Origin: DATMNI01 sp035570275
GTDB lineage: Bacteria > Acidobacteriota > Terriglobia > Bryobacterales > Bryobacteraceae
Direction: 5' to 3'
Assembly (NCBI GenBank): GCA_035570275.1
Contig: DATMNI010000003.1
Location: 1 to 48,068, forward strand
DNA length: 48,068 nt
Each line of letters opens with the position of its first letter. The first letter of the stretch is position 1. Below the pieces are notes generated by a model that saw only the letters and a list, made by a program, of their open reading frames with translations, ran no database searches and had not been told where the DNA came from. A program made the translations under genes and the position numbers. Below, one piece after another: positions 7,805 to 16,743 of this stretch.

Positions 7805-9460
7805 ATGCGGATCAAGAGCTCAATTCTAATCGTCGCCTGCCTGGCCGCGCTGCCGGCCCATGGGCAGACCTCAGGTCCGTTCCTGCCGGGAGCCATATAC
7901 GCAGTCCAATCGGCGACGCGCCGCACCGCGCAGACACCGGAGACCGGCTTCGCGCCCGGGTCGCTGTGCGATATCAACATCACCGGCCTGTACCAGCCGT
8001 TCGGCAGTCTCTCGCCGGATGACAAGGTGACGTTGCGGTTTCGCGCACCCGGCGCAGCGGACGCTCACGATCTGACAATCCTTGCCACGCTGCCATCCTT
8101 CGGAGGCTTTCCCGCCCAATTCACGGTGCTGGTGCCGCCCGAGTCGGGCATCGGCCAGGCGGAAATACTGGCCGTGGCGGCCCGCGGGAAAAGCTACTCC
8201 ACCACTGTGTGGATCGCCGCCTCTGACTTCGGCATTTTTACCAAGGCCGCCGCCGGTTACGACGCTGCTGTGGCGCAGGTCTGGCGCAATGCTCCGCTCA
8301 CGGTTGGCCTGACCGCGCCCGTGCAAGCGGGTGAGTGGGTGACGCTCTGGGGCACGGGCCTCGGGTCCACCGCGCCTTCTGCAGTATCGGTGGAGGTTGC
8401 CGGTATCGGCGTCGCCCCCTCGTATTCCGGTCCCGCGCCCGGCCTTCCCGGCGTAGACCAGATCAACTTTCAGTTTCCCGACGGCGTGCCCGGCGATTGC
8501 TACGTCCCGATCGTCGTTAAGGCAGGGGGCCGCCCCGGAAATACCGCCAGCATCGCGGCTGCCACCGCTCCTGGTGCTGGTGGAGAGGGGGTCTGTCATC
8601 ACCGTCTGGGCCTCTCGCCCGACGCACTCGCCAAACTCGACCAAGGCGGTCGCGTGCGCTTGAGTCAAAGCTGGGTGCACAGCGATGTCGTCTCCGGTCC
8701 CGGCGCCTCGGACCGGTACAGCCGCTACGACACCGTCAGCCTGGAGTTTATGCAGTACGATGCCGCCGGCGTGCAGGTGATCACCGGGCTAATCTCCATG
8801 CCGGCTTCCGGCTGCCAGTTGAACCTTGCAGGCAGCGCGATAGGCGGTGTCTTCGTCAGCGCACCGCCTTTCGATGCCGGGACGCCCGTTGTGACCGGTC
8901 CCGGAGGTGTGCGCATCGCCATGGATGGCAGCTTCGGGCATTACTCGACGAAGCCATCGGATACGGCCTACACACTGGACGCCATTCCGCCTTCCTCCTT
9001 CGTTCCAGGCGATTGGTCGGTGCAGGCGCCCGGCGGGAATGACATTGCCGGATTCCAGGCCAACCTCCGAATTCCGCCGGCGTTGCATTGGACCAACCGG
9101 GCCACGGTTTCGCCGGTCTCCCGCGCCAGCGATTTAATTCTGAAATGGGACGCGACGGGTTACACCGATCGGGAATGGATGCAGGGCAGCATCGGCGTGG
9201 GCGCCGGCTCGGTGATCTGCCAGGCGCCCGCGACCGCCGGATCGATGGCTATTCCGTCTTCGCTGATCGCGCAATTGGCGGTCATGACTGACTCGGGCGC
9301 GGCGGCGGGCACACCTGCCGTCAGACCTATGGTGGAACTCCTGTTGACGCCGGCCAACGGCAATCCTGTTCTTTACGCAGTGCCGCTCGTGGGCGGCGGC
9401 TCGTTCCCTGGCCTGGCAACCTTCAGCTACCTGGAAATGGTATGGGTCGATCTCCGATGA
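7805..9460 (+). CDS. Secreted protein with TIGR03437-like domain
   Basis: A 551-residue protein with a classical signal peptide (MRIKSSILIVACLAALPAHG). Residues of about 60-260 resemble the TIGR03437 domain typical of Solibacter and relatives: FAPGSLCDINITGL near the start, then AGEWVTLWGTGLGSTAPS, then GLPGVDQINFQFPDGVPG. The rest is beta-rich and unrecognised; it probably forms further Ig-like modules on the cell surface. The frame is open further upstream to 7592, but that stretch is the translated palindromic repeat, so the ATG at 7805 with its signal peptide is preferred. Function unknown. Confidence 0.75.
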   Translation: MRIKSSILIVACLAALPAHGQTSGPFLPGAIYAVQSATRRTAQTPETGFAPGSLCDINITGLYQPFGSLSPDDKVTLRFRAPGAADAHDLTILATLPSFGGFPAQFTVLVPPESGIGQAEILAVAARGKSYSTTVWIAASDFGIFTKAAAGYDAAVAQVWRNAPLTVGLTAPVQAGEWVTLWGTGLGSTAPSAVSVEVAGIGVAPSYSGPAPGLPGVDQINFQFPDGVPGDCYVPIVVKAGGRPGNTASIAAATAPGAGGEGVCHHRLGLSPDALAKLDQGGRVRLSQSWVHSDVVSGPGASDRYSRYDTVSLEFMQYDAAGVQVITGLISMPASGCQLNLAGSAIGGVFVSAPPFDAGTPVVTGPGGVRIAMDGSFGHYSTKPSDTAYTLDAIPPSSFVPGDWSVQAPGGNDIAGFQANLRIPPALHWTNRATVSPVSRASDLILKWDATGYTDREWMQGSIGVGAGSVICQAPATAGSMAIPSSLIAQLAVMTDSGAAAGTPAVRPMVELLLTPANGNPVLYAVPLVGGGSFPGLATFSYLEMVWVDLR

Positions 9461-9497
9461 CTGCGGTCCAGGTGATCACCGAAAGAAAGGGTACCGA

Positions 9498-10097
9498 TTG
9501 GCTTCCGCGATCACGCACTTCATTGTCGGCGCCGCCATCGCACTGCCTGCCATGCAATCGCGCGCATTGCTGCATGTGATGCCCCGGCCCGCGATGCCCC
9601 GGCCCTTCATGCCAAGGTGGGCGCTGCCGGTAACGGCCGGCCTGTGGGCGGCGGCGCCGGATCTGGATACCTGGCTGATGCTCGGCTTCGGCATCCCGCG
9701 CTCCAGCATCTTCAGCCACCGCGGCTTCTTCCATTCGCCGTTTTTTCTGATCCTCTGCGCGGCCCTGCTGGCTGCAGCCGTGGCCGGAAAGCACGGGCGC
9801 CGCACCGTCGCGTGGCTGGCGCTGATGTGGGCCGTATCTGCCGTGACTCATCCGTTGCTGGACATGCTGACCGATGGCGGCAGCGGCGTCATGCTGCTGT
9901 TCCCGTTTTCCATCGGGCGTTTCTTCTTTCCCTGGCGTCCAATTCGGGTGTCGCCCCTGTCGATAGCCAGGTTCTTCGACCGCGCCGGCCCGATCCTCTG
10001 GTCGGAGCTGCCGTTCTGCGCGGCGGCCCTGGCAGTTGGAATCCTGGGGCTCCAGTTGGCAAAGCGCCGCCGCTGCCACGCTGCCTCAGAGCCGTGA
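9498..10097 (+). CDS. Membrane-bound metal-dependent hydrolase, YdjM/DUF457 family
   Basis: A 199-residue multi-pass membrane protein. It starts with the family opening (ITHFIVGAAIALP) and carries the conserved polar motifs AAAPDLDTWL, HRGFFHSPFF and THPLLDMLTDGG between hydrophobic segments, plus LLFPFSIGRFFFP. The Asp and His residues form a likely metal site. The start is TTG at 9498, supported by a purine-rich Shine-Dalgarno (GAAAGAAAGGG) seven bases upstream. It lies 37 bases after the secreted-protein gene and could share its transcript. The physiological substrate of the family is not established. Confidence 0.83.
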   Translation: MASAITHFIVGAAIALPAMQSRALLHVMPRPAMPRPFMPRWALPVTAGLWAAAPDLDTWLMLGFGIPRSSIFSHRGFFHSPFFLILCAALLAAAVAGKHGRRTVAWLALMWAVSAVTHPLLDMLTDGGSGVMLLFPFSIGRFFFPWRPIRVSPLSIARFFDRAGPILWSELPFCAAALAVGILGLQLAKRRRCHAASEP

Positions 10098-10193
10098 CCG
10101 TTAGGGAGCGGTGCCCGCGCGCTACTCCCTGAGCGCCGCCAGCTAATTCTCCCTGCACTCCGCCGCCTTCCGCGGCGTCATGAATAGGAACCT

Positions 10194-10772
10194 ATGCGCC
10201 AATTTGTGCTCGTGGCCTTGTTGCAGACGTATGCGACCGCCGGCATGCTCCATGCCGCCACCATCCGGGGAACGGTGGTGGAACATCAAACCGGCAAGGT
10301 GCTGGCACGCGCCCTGGTAGTGGTGACCCCCGTTCAGGGTTCGGCCGGCCCAACAGTGGGCGTCCGCACCAACGTTTACGGCGCCTTCGAGACGCCCGTG
10401 CTGCCCGCCGGCGCCTACCTGGTCAGCGTGTCGCGACGCAGCTTTGCGCCCGCCCAGTACGGGCAGAAGCGCTGGAAGGCGCCCGGAGTCCCTGTGCTTT
10501 TGGAGGAGGCCCAGTCCACCTTCCTCAATATTCGTTTGCCGCGCTTCGGCTCCGTGACCGGCGTCATTCTTGACGAGAACGATGTGGGTCTCCCGGAGCA
10601 CGATGTCGTGATCTATCGCAACACGCGCCCGCCGCAACTGGTGACGCGCGTGAAGACCGATGACCGCGGCATGTACCGCATCGCCGGCCTCGAACCCGGC
10701 CGGTATCTGATCCGCACCGTGGGCAAGCAATACGAGGAGGGCGGCTATCTCCCACCTTCTATAAGGAAGTGA
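10194..10772 (+). CDS. Carboxypeptidase-regulatory-like secreted protein, 5' part of a frameshifted gene
   Basis: A 192-residue product starting with a signal peptide (MRQFVLVALLQTYATAGMLHA) followed by a carboxypeptidase-regulatory-type beta-sandwich (ATIRGTVVEHQTGKVLARALV) and a second one around VTGVILDENDVGLPE. Similarity to the family runs to KQYEEGGYLP and then leaves frame. The next frame continues SPTFYKEVTALDQAYQ, so losing one C from the C-run at 10751-10753 explains the break. If that base is restored, 10194-11719 reads as one protein of about 508 residues. The stop overlaps a GTG start in the next frame (GTGA), so a coupled second product is possible. Confidence 0.75.
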   Translation: MRQFVLVALLQTYATAGMLHAATIRGTVVEHQTGKVLARALVVVTPVQGSAGPTVGVRTNVYGAFETPVLPAGAYLVSVSRRSFAPAQYGQKRWKAPGVPVLLEEAQSTFLNIRLPRFGSVTGVILDENDVGLPEHDVVIYRNTRPPQLVTRVKTDDRGMYRIAGLEPGRYLIRTVGKQYEEGGYLPPSIRK

Positions 10773-11719
10773 CGGCCTTGGATCAGGCTTACCAGATCGA
10801 AGTGGACATCGACCGGGAGACCAGCGACGTCAGCGTGCGCCCGCACCCCGGCCAGTTGTTCACCATTGCCGGGCAGGCCCTGGCGAATCCTCCGCAGCCC
10901 GTGCAGTTGAGCCTGGTTTCCGACACGGGGTCGGAGTCCCTCACCACCGACGCGGAAGGCAACTTCAAGTTCAACCCCATGGCGCCGGGCCGGTATGAGT
11001 TGTACGCGCAGGCGCCCGGCGACCGCCGCGGGCCGATAGCCGCCTTCATTCCCCTGGAGGTGGACCGCGACCGCGGCGACGTCCGTATCGCCCTTCGCTA
11101 TTACCCTCAGGTGGTGTTTTCCTTCCGGGACACCAAGGGCCAACCCATCGACCCCAGCGCGGTACAGGTGGTGGCGCGGCGCAAGGATCTGGCAGGCGAT
11201 GGCAAACCCGAAAACCTGCGGTTATTGAAAGACAGCGTGACCCTGCTTCCCGGCCGTTGGGATGTAGCGCTGTCGCCGAACCCGAAATATTACGCCGAGA
11301 ACTTCCACGGCCCAGCCGGGGACCCGGTCGAGCGCGGCCGCGCCGATGGTTGGAACGAAATTGTGGTGACCAGTTCCCCGCCCCCGAACGCAGTGCTCTT
11401 TCGACTGTCCTCCAGCCCCGGCACCCTGCACGGCACTGTGACCGCGTCGGGCCACGAGCCGGTGCCCGGCGCGCCGGTATACCTGGAGCTGTACGACGTG
11501 GACGCACGCAAGCGCCTGATTGACGTGCGGGAGGCTCGCGCCGATATCCGCGGCCAATACCAGTTCGTCGGCCTGGCGCCGGGCCATTACCGCATCGTCA
11601 GCACGTTCGAATTCCTGGCGCCGGACTCGGCCACCATGGAACTGGCCAGCCCCAGGACGGTGCAGATCGAAGAAGGCCGCGACACCCCGCTCGATCTGGA
11701 TCTCTACGTGATCCGTTAG
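10769..11719 (+). CDS. Carboxypeptidase-regulatory-like protein, 3' part of a frameshifted gene
   Basis: Continuation of the preceding frame: 316 residues of beta-sandwich repeats without a signal peptide of its own. Recognisable modules include EGNFKFNPMAPGRYELYAQA, SGHEPVPGAPVYLELYDVD and IRGQYQFVGLAPGHYRIVST, each ending in the PGxY pattern of carboxypeptidase-regulatory folds. Such proteins are abundant, surface-exposed and of unknown role in this lineage. As a separate gene it would make an unexported product, so it is best viewed as the second half of one gene with a one-base deletion or a sequencing error. Confidence 0.72.
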   Translation: MTALDQAYQIEVDIDRETSDVSVRPHPGQLFTIAGQALANPPQPVQLSLVSDTGSESLTTDAEGNFKFNPMAPGRYELYAQAPGDRRGPIAAFIPLEVDRDRGDVRIALRYYPQVVFSFRDTKGQPIDPSAVQVVARRKDLAGDGKPENLRLLKDSVTLLPGRWDVALSPNPKYYAENFHGPAGDPVERGRADGWNEIVVTSSPPPNAVLFRLSSSPGTLHGTVTASGHEPVPGAPVYLELYDVDARKRLIDVREARADIRGQYQFVGLAPGHYRIVSTFEFLAPDSATMELASPRTVQIEEGRDTPLDLDLYVIR

Positions 11720-11725
11720 CCGCCC

Positions 11726-11788
11726 TGTGGGGCAGGTTGGTAACCTGCGGCGGATTGTTAATCCGCCCGCGCGATGCGGCAGCGAGCC
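11726..11788 (+). repeat. Dispersed palindromic repeat, family A (copy with full tail)
   Basis: The clearest copy: CAGGTTGGTAACCTG hairpin, then GGCGGATTgttAATCCGCC hairpin, then the GCGCGATGCGGCAGCGAGCC tail. It starts a few bases after the stop of the beta-sandwich gene and reads in the same direction as copy 1. The inverted copy at 36422-36485 matches it along almost its whole length. Confidence 0.8.
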
Positions 11789-12087
11789 GCGTTTGTGTCC
11801 TTGCCCGCAAGGTACGGCCGGCGGACTACCAACCCGCAGGGTTACTTAGGTCAAGTTAGCCTCCTAATAACTCTACACAAAGTCCTTGACTCTAACCAAC
11901 CCACGGGAGTCACTGGATCGCGGCTTGCGCACAAGAAGACCTGGTTATAGCGCTGCCTGTTTTAGTCCTACGAAAACTCACCTGTCGAAGGCGGCTGTTG
12001 AAGTGAATGACTTATGGGGTCAATGCGAGCCTGTTTTGGGAACGATCGCTCGCGGCATCACCCGTGTTACATCTCAAACCGGAGGGC
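11789..12087. other. Intergenic, no gene recognised
   Basis: About 300 bases with lower GC than the surroundings and stops in most frames. No promoter, RNA gene or transposon end was recognised. It leads into the decayed gene that begins near 12088. Confidence 0.3.
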
Positions 12088-12500
12088 TAACTCAACTCGC
12101 CGCCCAATCGCACCAACGCCGCTGGTTCCACCGGCCCGCGCTCCCCCGAAGGCAAGCACGCTCCTCGCTGAATTCCCGCAAACACGGCTTCACCGCCTCC
12201 ACATTCGCCGTCGTTCGCCGCCAAGATGTCAGCGAAATCGCCCACCTCCGCGACCTCGCCGTGTCCGTCCACCAGCCCGTCAACTCCCAGGAACTCTTCG
12301 CCGTCGAGCGCATCGCCCTCGCCCGGCCATCCATGCTCCGCGCCGCCCGCCTGGAGTCCAGCCTCTTCACCGCCTGTCTCAACGAGACCGTCGACCATAG
12401 GGACAGGCCCACGGTCCTAACGGCTCCGGAAATCGCCGATGGCGATGTCGAAATCACCGCGCCCTCACCTTTGTTCCCGCGCTATCAGCCCAGGCCGAAC
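12088..12500 (+). pseudogene. Decayed 'STGPRTPEGK' family hypothetical gene
   Basis: The protein pattern is split between frames. One frame reads NRTNAAGSTGPRSPEGK and then stops. The next frame continues RSSLNSRKHGFTAS, then QPVNSQELFAVERIALA and LRAARLESSLFTACLNE. Together these match, from memory, small hypothetical proteins common in Acidobacteriota that open with NRANAQRSTGPRTPEGKARS. The shift lies at 12150-12157, where one G appears missing (GGCAAGCACG instead of GGCAAGGCACG). The end (LFPRYQPRP instead of an LFLRYQAQAER-type motif) is also degraded, and no start codon precedes the first frame. Function of intact members is unknown. Confidence 0.6.
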
Positions 12501-12615
12501 GCACTCAATTCCCGGAAAACGCCGCGCCCACCCTGGCCCCGGGCCCCTGACCCCCCCCGACCCCCAGCCCTCGGCCCCCGACCCCTGGCCCCTGGCAATC
12601 GGCATCCGATTTCCG

Positions 12616-12644
12616 TTGACAGCGCTTTCAGCCACTGGTAATAT
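12616..12644 (+). promoter_or_regulatory. Sigma-70-type promoter overlapping a LacI-type operator
   Basis: TTGACA (12616-12621), a 17-base spacer and TAATAT (12639-12644) form a near-consensus promoter about 100 bases upstream of the TonB receptor start. The -35 box is embedded in TGACAGCGCTTTCA (12617-12630), a near-palindrome around AGCGCT that fits the general LacI/GalR-family operator shape. A repressor there would block polymerase directly, suggesting substrate-induced control of the receptor. Confidence 0.6.
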
Positions 12645-12745
12645 CTCCCAAACAGCACACGGTTGGTGCGTCCCGGTTCCTCGCCCGGTCCGCGATTCGG
12701 AGTGACACGGCCTTTTACAAAGGTAACGAAAATAGGGGGTACGGC

Positions 12746-15700
12746 ATGGATCGTTTTAAATTACATTTGGCGGTTTTCCCTGCCATCGTCATCGCGTTCT
12801 GCGCCTTGAGCTGGATGGCGCCTGGGGCGTCGGCACAAACTTCGACTACCGGCGCGCTGGCCGGAGTGGTCTCCGACCCAAGCGGCGCCGTGGTGCCGAA
12901 GGCCGAGGTTCAGCTTGTGAATGCGGACACCAATGCAACGGAGAAGCAATTCACCAACGACGCAGGTCAATTCGTGTTTGCCAGCCTCGCGCCCGGCAGC
13001 TACAAGATCACTGTGAAGATCGCCGGATTCCGGATCTCTTCCCAGCCGAATCTGGTGGTGGAGGTGAATAAACGCTCGGACGCTTCCATCAGCCTCGAGG
13101 TGGGCTCGGAAACTCAGGTGGTGGAAGTCACCGGCGGCGCGGCGGCCATGTTGCAAACGGTCGACGCGCAGATCGGCAACACGGTCTCCACGGACGCCAT
13201 ACTGCGCCTGCCCACCTTGCAGCGTAACGCCACGGAGCTGCTGAACCTGCAGCCGGGCACGGTCTCCGGCGGCGCCAATCTCAACATGCGCGTGGCCGGC
13301 GCCATTGACGATCAGAACACGGTGACGCTGGACGGTCTGGATATCACCCAGCAGGTGGTCGCCGGAAATACCGCGGTGCCGACACCGGCCGATAGCGTGG
13401 AGGAGTTCCGGGTCACGGTGTTGACCCCCAACTCGGCTCTGGTGCGCGCTTCGGGTGGGCAAGTGACGCTGGTCGGGCGGCGCGGTGGCAACCAATTCCG
13501 CGGGGCGCTCTACGAATACCTCCAGAATTCTCAATTGAATTCCAATACCTGGGACAACAACCGTGCCAGCCTGCTCAAAGCGCCGATTCGCGACAACCGC
13601 TTCGGCGGGCGCATCGGCGGGCCCATTGTGAAGGACAAGACTTTTTTCTTTGCGAACTACGAAGGCCGGCGCTTTGCCAACGTGGCGCAAGTGACGCGGA
13701 CCGTGCCCACCGACACCTTGAAACTGGGGATCCTCCAGTTTAAGGATCTCAGCGGAAACATCGAAAAATTCAACCTGGGCAGCGCCGCCGTGTGCGGTTC
13801 AAGCGGCACCGGCATTTGCGACCCCCGCGGCCTGGGTCTGAGCCCGGCTGTTAAGGCGCAGTGGGCCCAAATGCCGGAGCCCAACCTTTCGGGCGTGGGC
13901 GACGGTCTGAACACCAGCGGCTACTTCTTCAACCTTCCGGTGCCGGTGCAGACGGATTACGGCGTCATGCGCCTGGATCACAGCTTTTCGGAGAAAGTGC
14001 AGTTCAACGGCAGCTATACCTACTTCCGGAGCATCACCACCGCGTCGACCGACGTCGGTATCCAGAACGGACAGCCCAAGTCTTTCATCAACACCCCGCA
14101 GCGCGGCGCCGTGTACAGCGCCGCGGTGAACTGGCAGCTTTCGCCCTCCTGGCTCAACACGTTCCGCTTCGGGTACGTGCGCGACAACAATGCCACCCAG
14201 GCTACTTCGCCCACGGCGGCCGCCGGCCTGCTGGCCACCCCCGGTTCCAGCACGCCCGCGGGGCCCGTAGCGCTTCTGGTCGGCAGTGGCGTCAGCAGCT
14301 TCATCGATTCGCCTATCGATATGGACACCCAACGGGCGCGCTATCAGGCCAACTACAACGGCGATTTCCAGTGGGTGGACGACATGACGAAGATCTGGGG
14401 CAAGCACACTCTCCAGTTCGGCGCGCAGGTGAATATGCTGCCCTACACCCACGTTCGTGCCGACAAAGTGGTGGGCTCCCTCACCTCTACCGTGGCACTG
14501 GTGGACGGGGATCAAACCTATCTGTCCATTCCCACCGCCAACCGCCCGTTGACCTGCAGTGCCACCGTCACATCCAATTGCATCACTTCGGCCAACCTCA
14601 CCAACTGGGACCGCTTCTATGCGTCCACGTTGGGGCTGGTGGATAACGTCGGCGTTCTGGCGGTCCGCGACCAGAACCTGCAACCGCAACCGCTGGGCAC
14701 GTTCCTGGTGGACCACACCAACGAGTGGGCCCCTTATTTTTACTTCCAGGATTCCTGGCGTCTGAGCAAGTCGCTGACCCTGACCTTGGGGCTTTCTTAC
14801 GGCTGGCAGAGCGCCCCTACGGAGCAGCACAACCTGCAAACCGTGATGATCAATGCGGAGAATAACCAGTTGATCAGCGGCCCCCAGTACATGCAGAGCC
14901 GGCTCCAGGCCGCACTGGCGGGCCAGATCTACAACCCGAACATCGGCTTTGCCACGGTAGGCAAGGCGGGTGTGCCGGTTTATAACGTCGATTATGGCGA
15001 TTGGGCTCCGCGCGCCGCTTTTGCCTGGAGGCCGTCCGGAAAATTCTTTGACAACAAGACGGTGCTGCGCGGTGGATTTGCCATCGTTTACGACCGGTCG
15101 AACACGGTACAGAGCGTCGAGATCCCCATGCTCGGCGTGGGCTTCGACCAGAACATCATTGTGCAGGCGCCGCTGTGCAATGCCACCGGCGCGGGAGGAC
15201 CGGGCTGTAACGCGGCCTTGGGAACCGGCGCTAACCCGGCATCGGCCAGTTTCCGGATCGGCGTGGATGGCACCCTGCCGACTCCGGTGCCATCGGCGGT
15301 AACCTCGCCCGTGATCCCGCCGCCGGGCTACACCGAAACTCTCTCCTTCCAGGTGGACCCCAACACCAAAGTGGGGCGCAGCTTTAACGCGGATCTGAGC
15401 CTGCAGCGCGAACTCCCCGGAAATATGGTTGTCGAAGCCGCCTACCTGGGAAGGTTCTCCCGCCGTCTGCCGCAGGCAGTAAATCTGACCTCGGCGCCCT
15501 ACATGATGGTGGACCCGGCCTCGGGCCAGTCTTTCGCGCAGGCCTTTGACGCCATCGCCAACGCGCTGCGCGCCGGACAGGCCGCGCCCACGGAGCCCTG
15601 GTTCGAGAACCAGCTCCCTGGCATCGCCAAACTCCAGGGTACGGCCTCGGCTACCGCATTTGTTGTGGGCCGGAACGCAGCCAGCTTCACCCAGGGCAAT

Positions 15701-16633
15701 CTGGGAAGCCTGTTCATCAACATGGCCACTTACCGCCGCTCGCTCGGCCTGATACCGTTTACCAATGACCAGGCGCAGATCGAATTCATGCGAACTTACA
15801 TCGGCCAGTCTAACTACAACGCGGGAATCCTGACGCTGACGAAGAACACGTCTCACGGCCTGACGGTGCGAGCCAACTACACTTACTCCAGCGCGCTGGA
15901 CGATTACCTTTCCAACCAGAACAATGCCGGCTTCTACGCCAACAGTTTCCATCCCGGCGTGGACTATGGCCCCTCCAGTTACGATCGGCATCACGTTTTC
16001 AACGCTTACTACATCTACGACCTTCCGGCGGGCCGCGGTCATAAGCTCCACGCCGGGAATTTCGTCGACCGCATCATCGGCGGCTGGAATACTTCCGGCG
16101 TCGTCACGGCGTGGAGCGGCCTGCCCCTGCAGGTAACGCAAGGCTCGCAGGTCTGGGGCGGCGCCACTTCCACCATCGGGGTGTCTACCTATATGGTGCC
16201 CACCGGGCCGGTGGCGTCATCCGCCATCAACAGCGGATCGGCCGGATGCACTCTGGCGGGCGTGGGCAGCGTGGGCACCACGGCCGCTACCGGCGCCGGG
16301 CTCAACATCTTCAGCAACCCATGCGCCGTATACGGCAGCTTCCGCTACATACAGCTCAGTAGCGACACGCGCACGGGACGCGCCAATCCGATGCGCGGTT
16401 TGCCGTTCTATAACATGGATATGCGTCTCGGCAAGGATACCCGGATCGCGGAGAAGAAGATGCTGCTCTTCTCGGCGGACTTCTTCAACGTGTTCAATCA
16501 CCATAACTTCACTAATCCGGGATTGAGTTACACCAGCCCGACGAGCTTCGGCGTGATCACCAGCACTTACACTCCGCCCAACCGCACCAACAGCGCCCGG
16601 TGGATCGAGTTGGGGATGCGCTTCGAGTTCTAA
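12746..16633 (+). CDS. TonB-dependent receptor, Oar-like, with N-terminal carboxypeptidase-regulatory domain
   Basis: A 1295-residue outer-membrane protein. After a signal peptide ending in GASA come a carboxypeptidase-regulatory domain (ALAGVVSDPSGAVVPKAEV to PGSYKITVKIAGF), a plug domain (QIGNTVSTDAILRLPTLQRN, later LDGLDITQQ and SVEEFRVTV) and a very large beta-barrel with the usual FFFANYEGRR and FYFQDSWRLSKSLTLTLGLSYGW phrases. The C-terminus, WIELGMRFEF, ends in Phe, the outer-membrane insertion signal. Such Oar-like receptors import large ligands, often glycans or peptides, using TonB energy; the ligand is unknown. It appears monocistronic, with its own promoter at 12616-12644 and a strong palindrome after the stop. 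A GGGGG-type Shine-Dalgarno precedes the ATG. Confidence 0.92.
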   Translation: MDRFKLHLAVFPAIVIAFCALSWMAPGASAQTSTTGALAGVVSDPSGAVVPKAEVQLVNADTNATEKQFTNDAGQFVFASLAPGSYKITVKIAGFRISSQPNLVVEVNKRSDASISLEVGSETQVVEVTGGAAAMLQTVDAQIGNTVSTDAILRLPTLQRNATELLNLQPGTVSGGANLNMRVAGAIDDQNTVTLDGLDITQQVVAGNTAVPTPADSVEEFRVTVLTPNSALVRASGGQVTLVGRRGGNQFRGALYEYLQNSQLNSNTWDNNRASLLKAPIRDNRFGGRIGGPIVKDKTFFFANYEGRRFANVAQVTRTVPTDTLKLGILQFKDLSGNIEKFNLGSAAVCGSSGTGICDPRGLGLSPAVKAQWAQMPEPNLSGVGDGLNTSGYFFNLPVPVQTDYGVMRLDHSFSEKVQFNGSYTYFRSITTASTDVGIQNGQPKSFINTPQRGAVYSAAVNWQLSPSWLNTFRFGYVRDNNATQATSPTAAAGLLATPGSSTPAGPVALLVGSGVSSFIDSPIDMDTQRARYQANYNGDFQWVDDMTKIWGKHTLQFGAQVNMLPYTHVRADKVVGSLTSTVALVDGDQTYLSIPTANRPLTCSATVTSNCITSANLTNWDRFYASTLGLVDNVGVLAVRDQNLQPQPLGTFLVDHTNEWAPYFYFQDSWRLSKSLTLTLGLSYGWQSAPTEQHNLQTVMINAENNQLISGPQYMQSRLQAALAGQIYNPNIGFATVGKAGVPVYNVDYGDWAPRAAFAWRPSGKFFDNKTVLRGGFAIVYDRSNTVQSVEIPMLGVGFDQNIIVQAPLCNATGAGGPGCNAALGTGANPASASFRIGVDGTLPTPVPSAVTSPVIPPPGYTETLSFQVDPNTKVGRSFNADLSLQRELPGNMVVEAAYLGRFSRRLPQAVNLTSAPYMMVDPASGQSFAQAFDAIANALRAGQAAPTEPWFENQLPGIAKLQGTASATAFVVGRNAASFTQGNLGSLFINMATYRRSLGLIPFTNDQAQIEFMRTYIGQSNYNAGILTLTKNTSHGLTVRANYTYSSALDDYLSNQNNAGFYANSFHPGVDYGPSSYDRHHVFNAYYIYDLPAGRGHKLHAGNFVDRIIGGWNTSGVVTAWSGLPLQVTQGSQVWGGATSTIGVSTYMVPTGPVASSAINSGSAGCTLAGVGSVGTTAATGAGLNIFSNPCAVYGSFRYIQLSSDTRTGRANPMRGLPFYNMDMRLGKDTRIAEKKMLLFSADFFNVFNHHNFTNPGLSYTSPTSFGVITSTYTPPNRTNSARWIELGMRFEF

Positions 16634-16640
16634 GTGAGCA

Positions 16641-16692
16641 CCGCTCCCTGACGGTCGCGGCTCGGATCAGAGCCCCGACCGTGAGGGAGGGG
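16641..16692. terminator. Long imperfect hairpin after the TonB receptor gene (repeat family B)
   Basis: Two 23-base arms (16641-16663 and 16670-16692) pair at 20 of 23 positions around a GGATCA loop. The core GGTCGCGGCTCGGATCAGAG is shared with the element near 4930, so it belongs to a dispersed palindromic family. There is no T-tract, so any terminator role would be structural or by retasking a repeat; it lies 7 bases after the stop. Confidence 0.5.
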
Positions 16693-16743
16693 TTGTGCCT
16701 GCGTGATGCGCCGGCCCCGCTTCGTGTGCCACCTTGGTAGCTG

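Noticed and set aside
11886..12641. 251-codon open frame taken as an intact gene
   Set aside because: Only its middle fits a family, its first part lies in another frame, and the end is low-complexity Pro-rich sequence from a minisatellite.
13799..16141. 780-codon minus-strand open frame over the TonB receptor
   Set aside because: Low-complexity antisense product in a GC-rich gene, no motif or ribosome-binding site.
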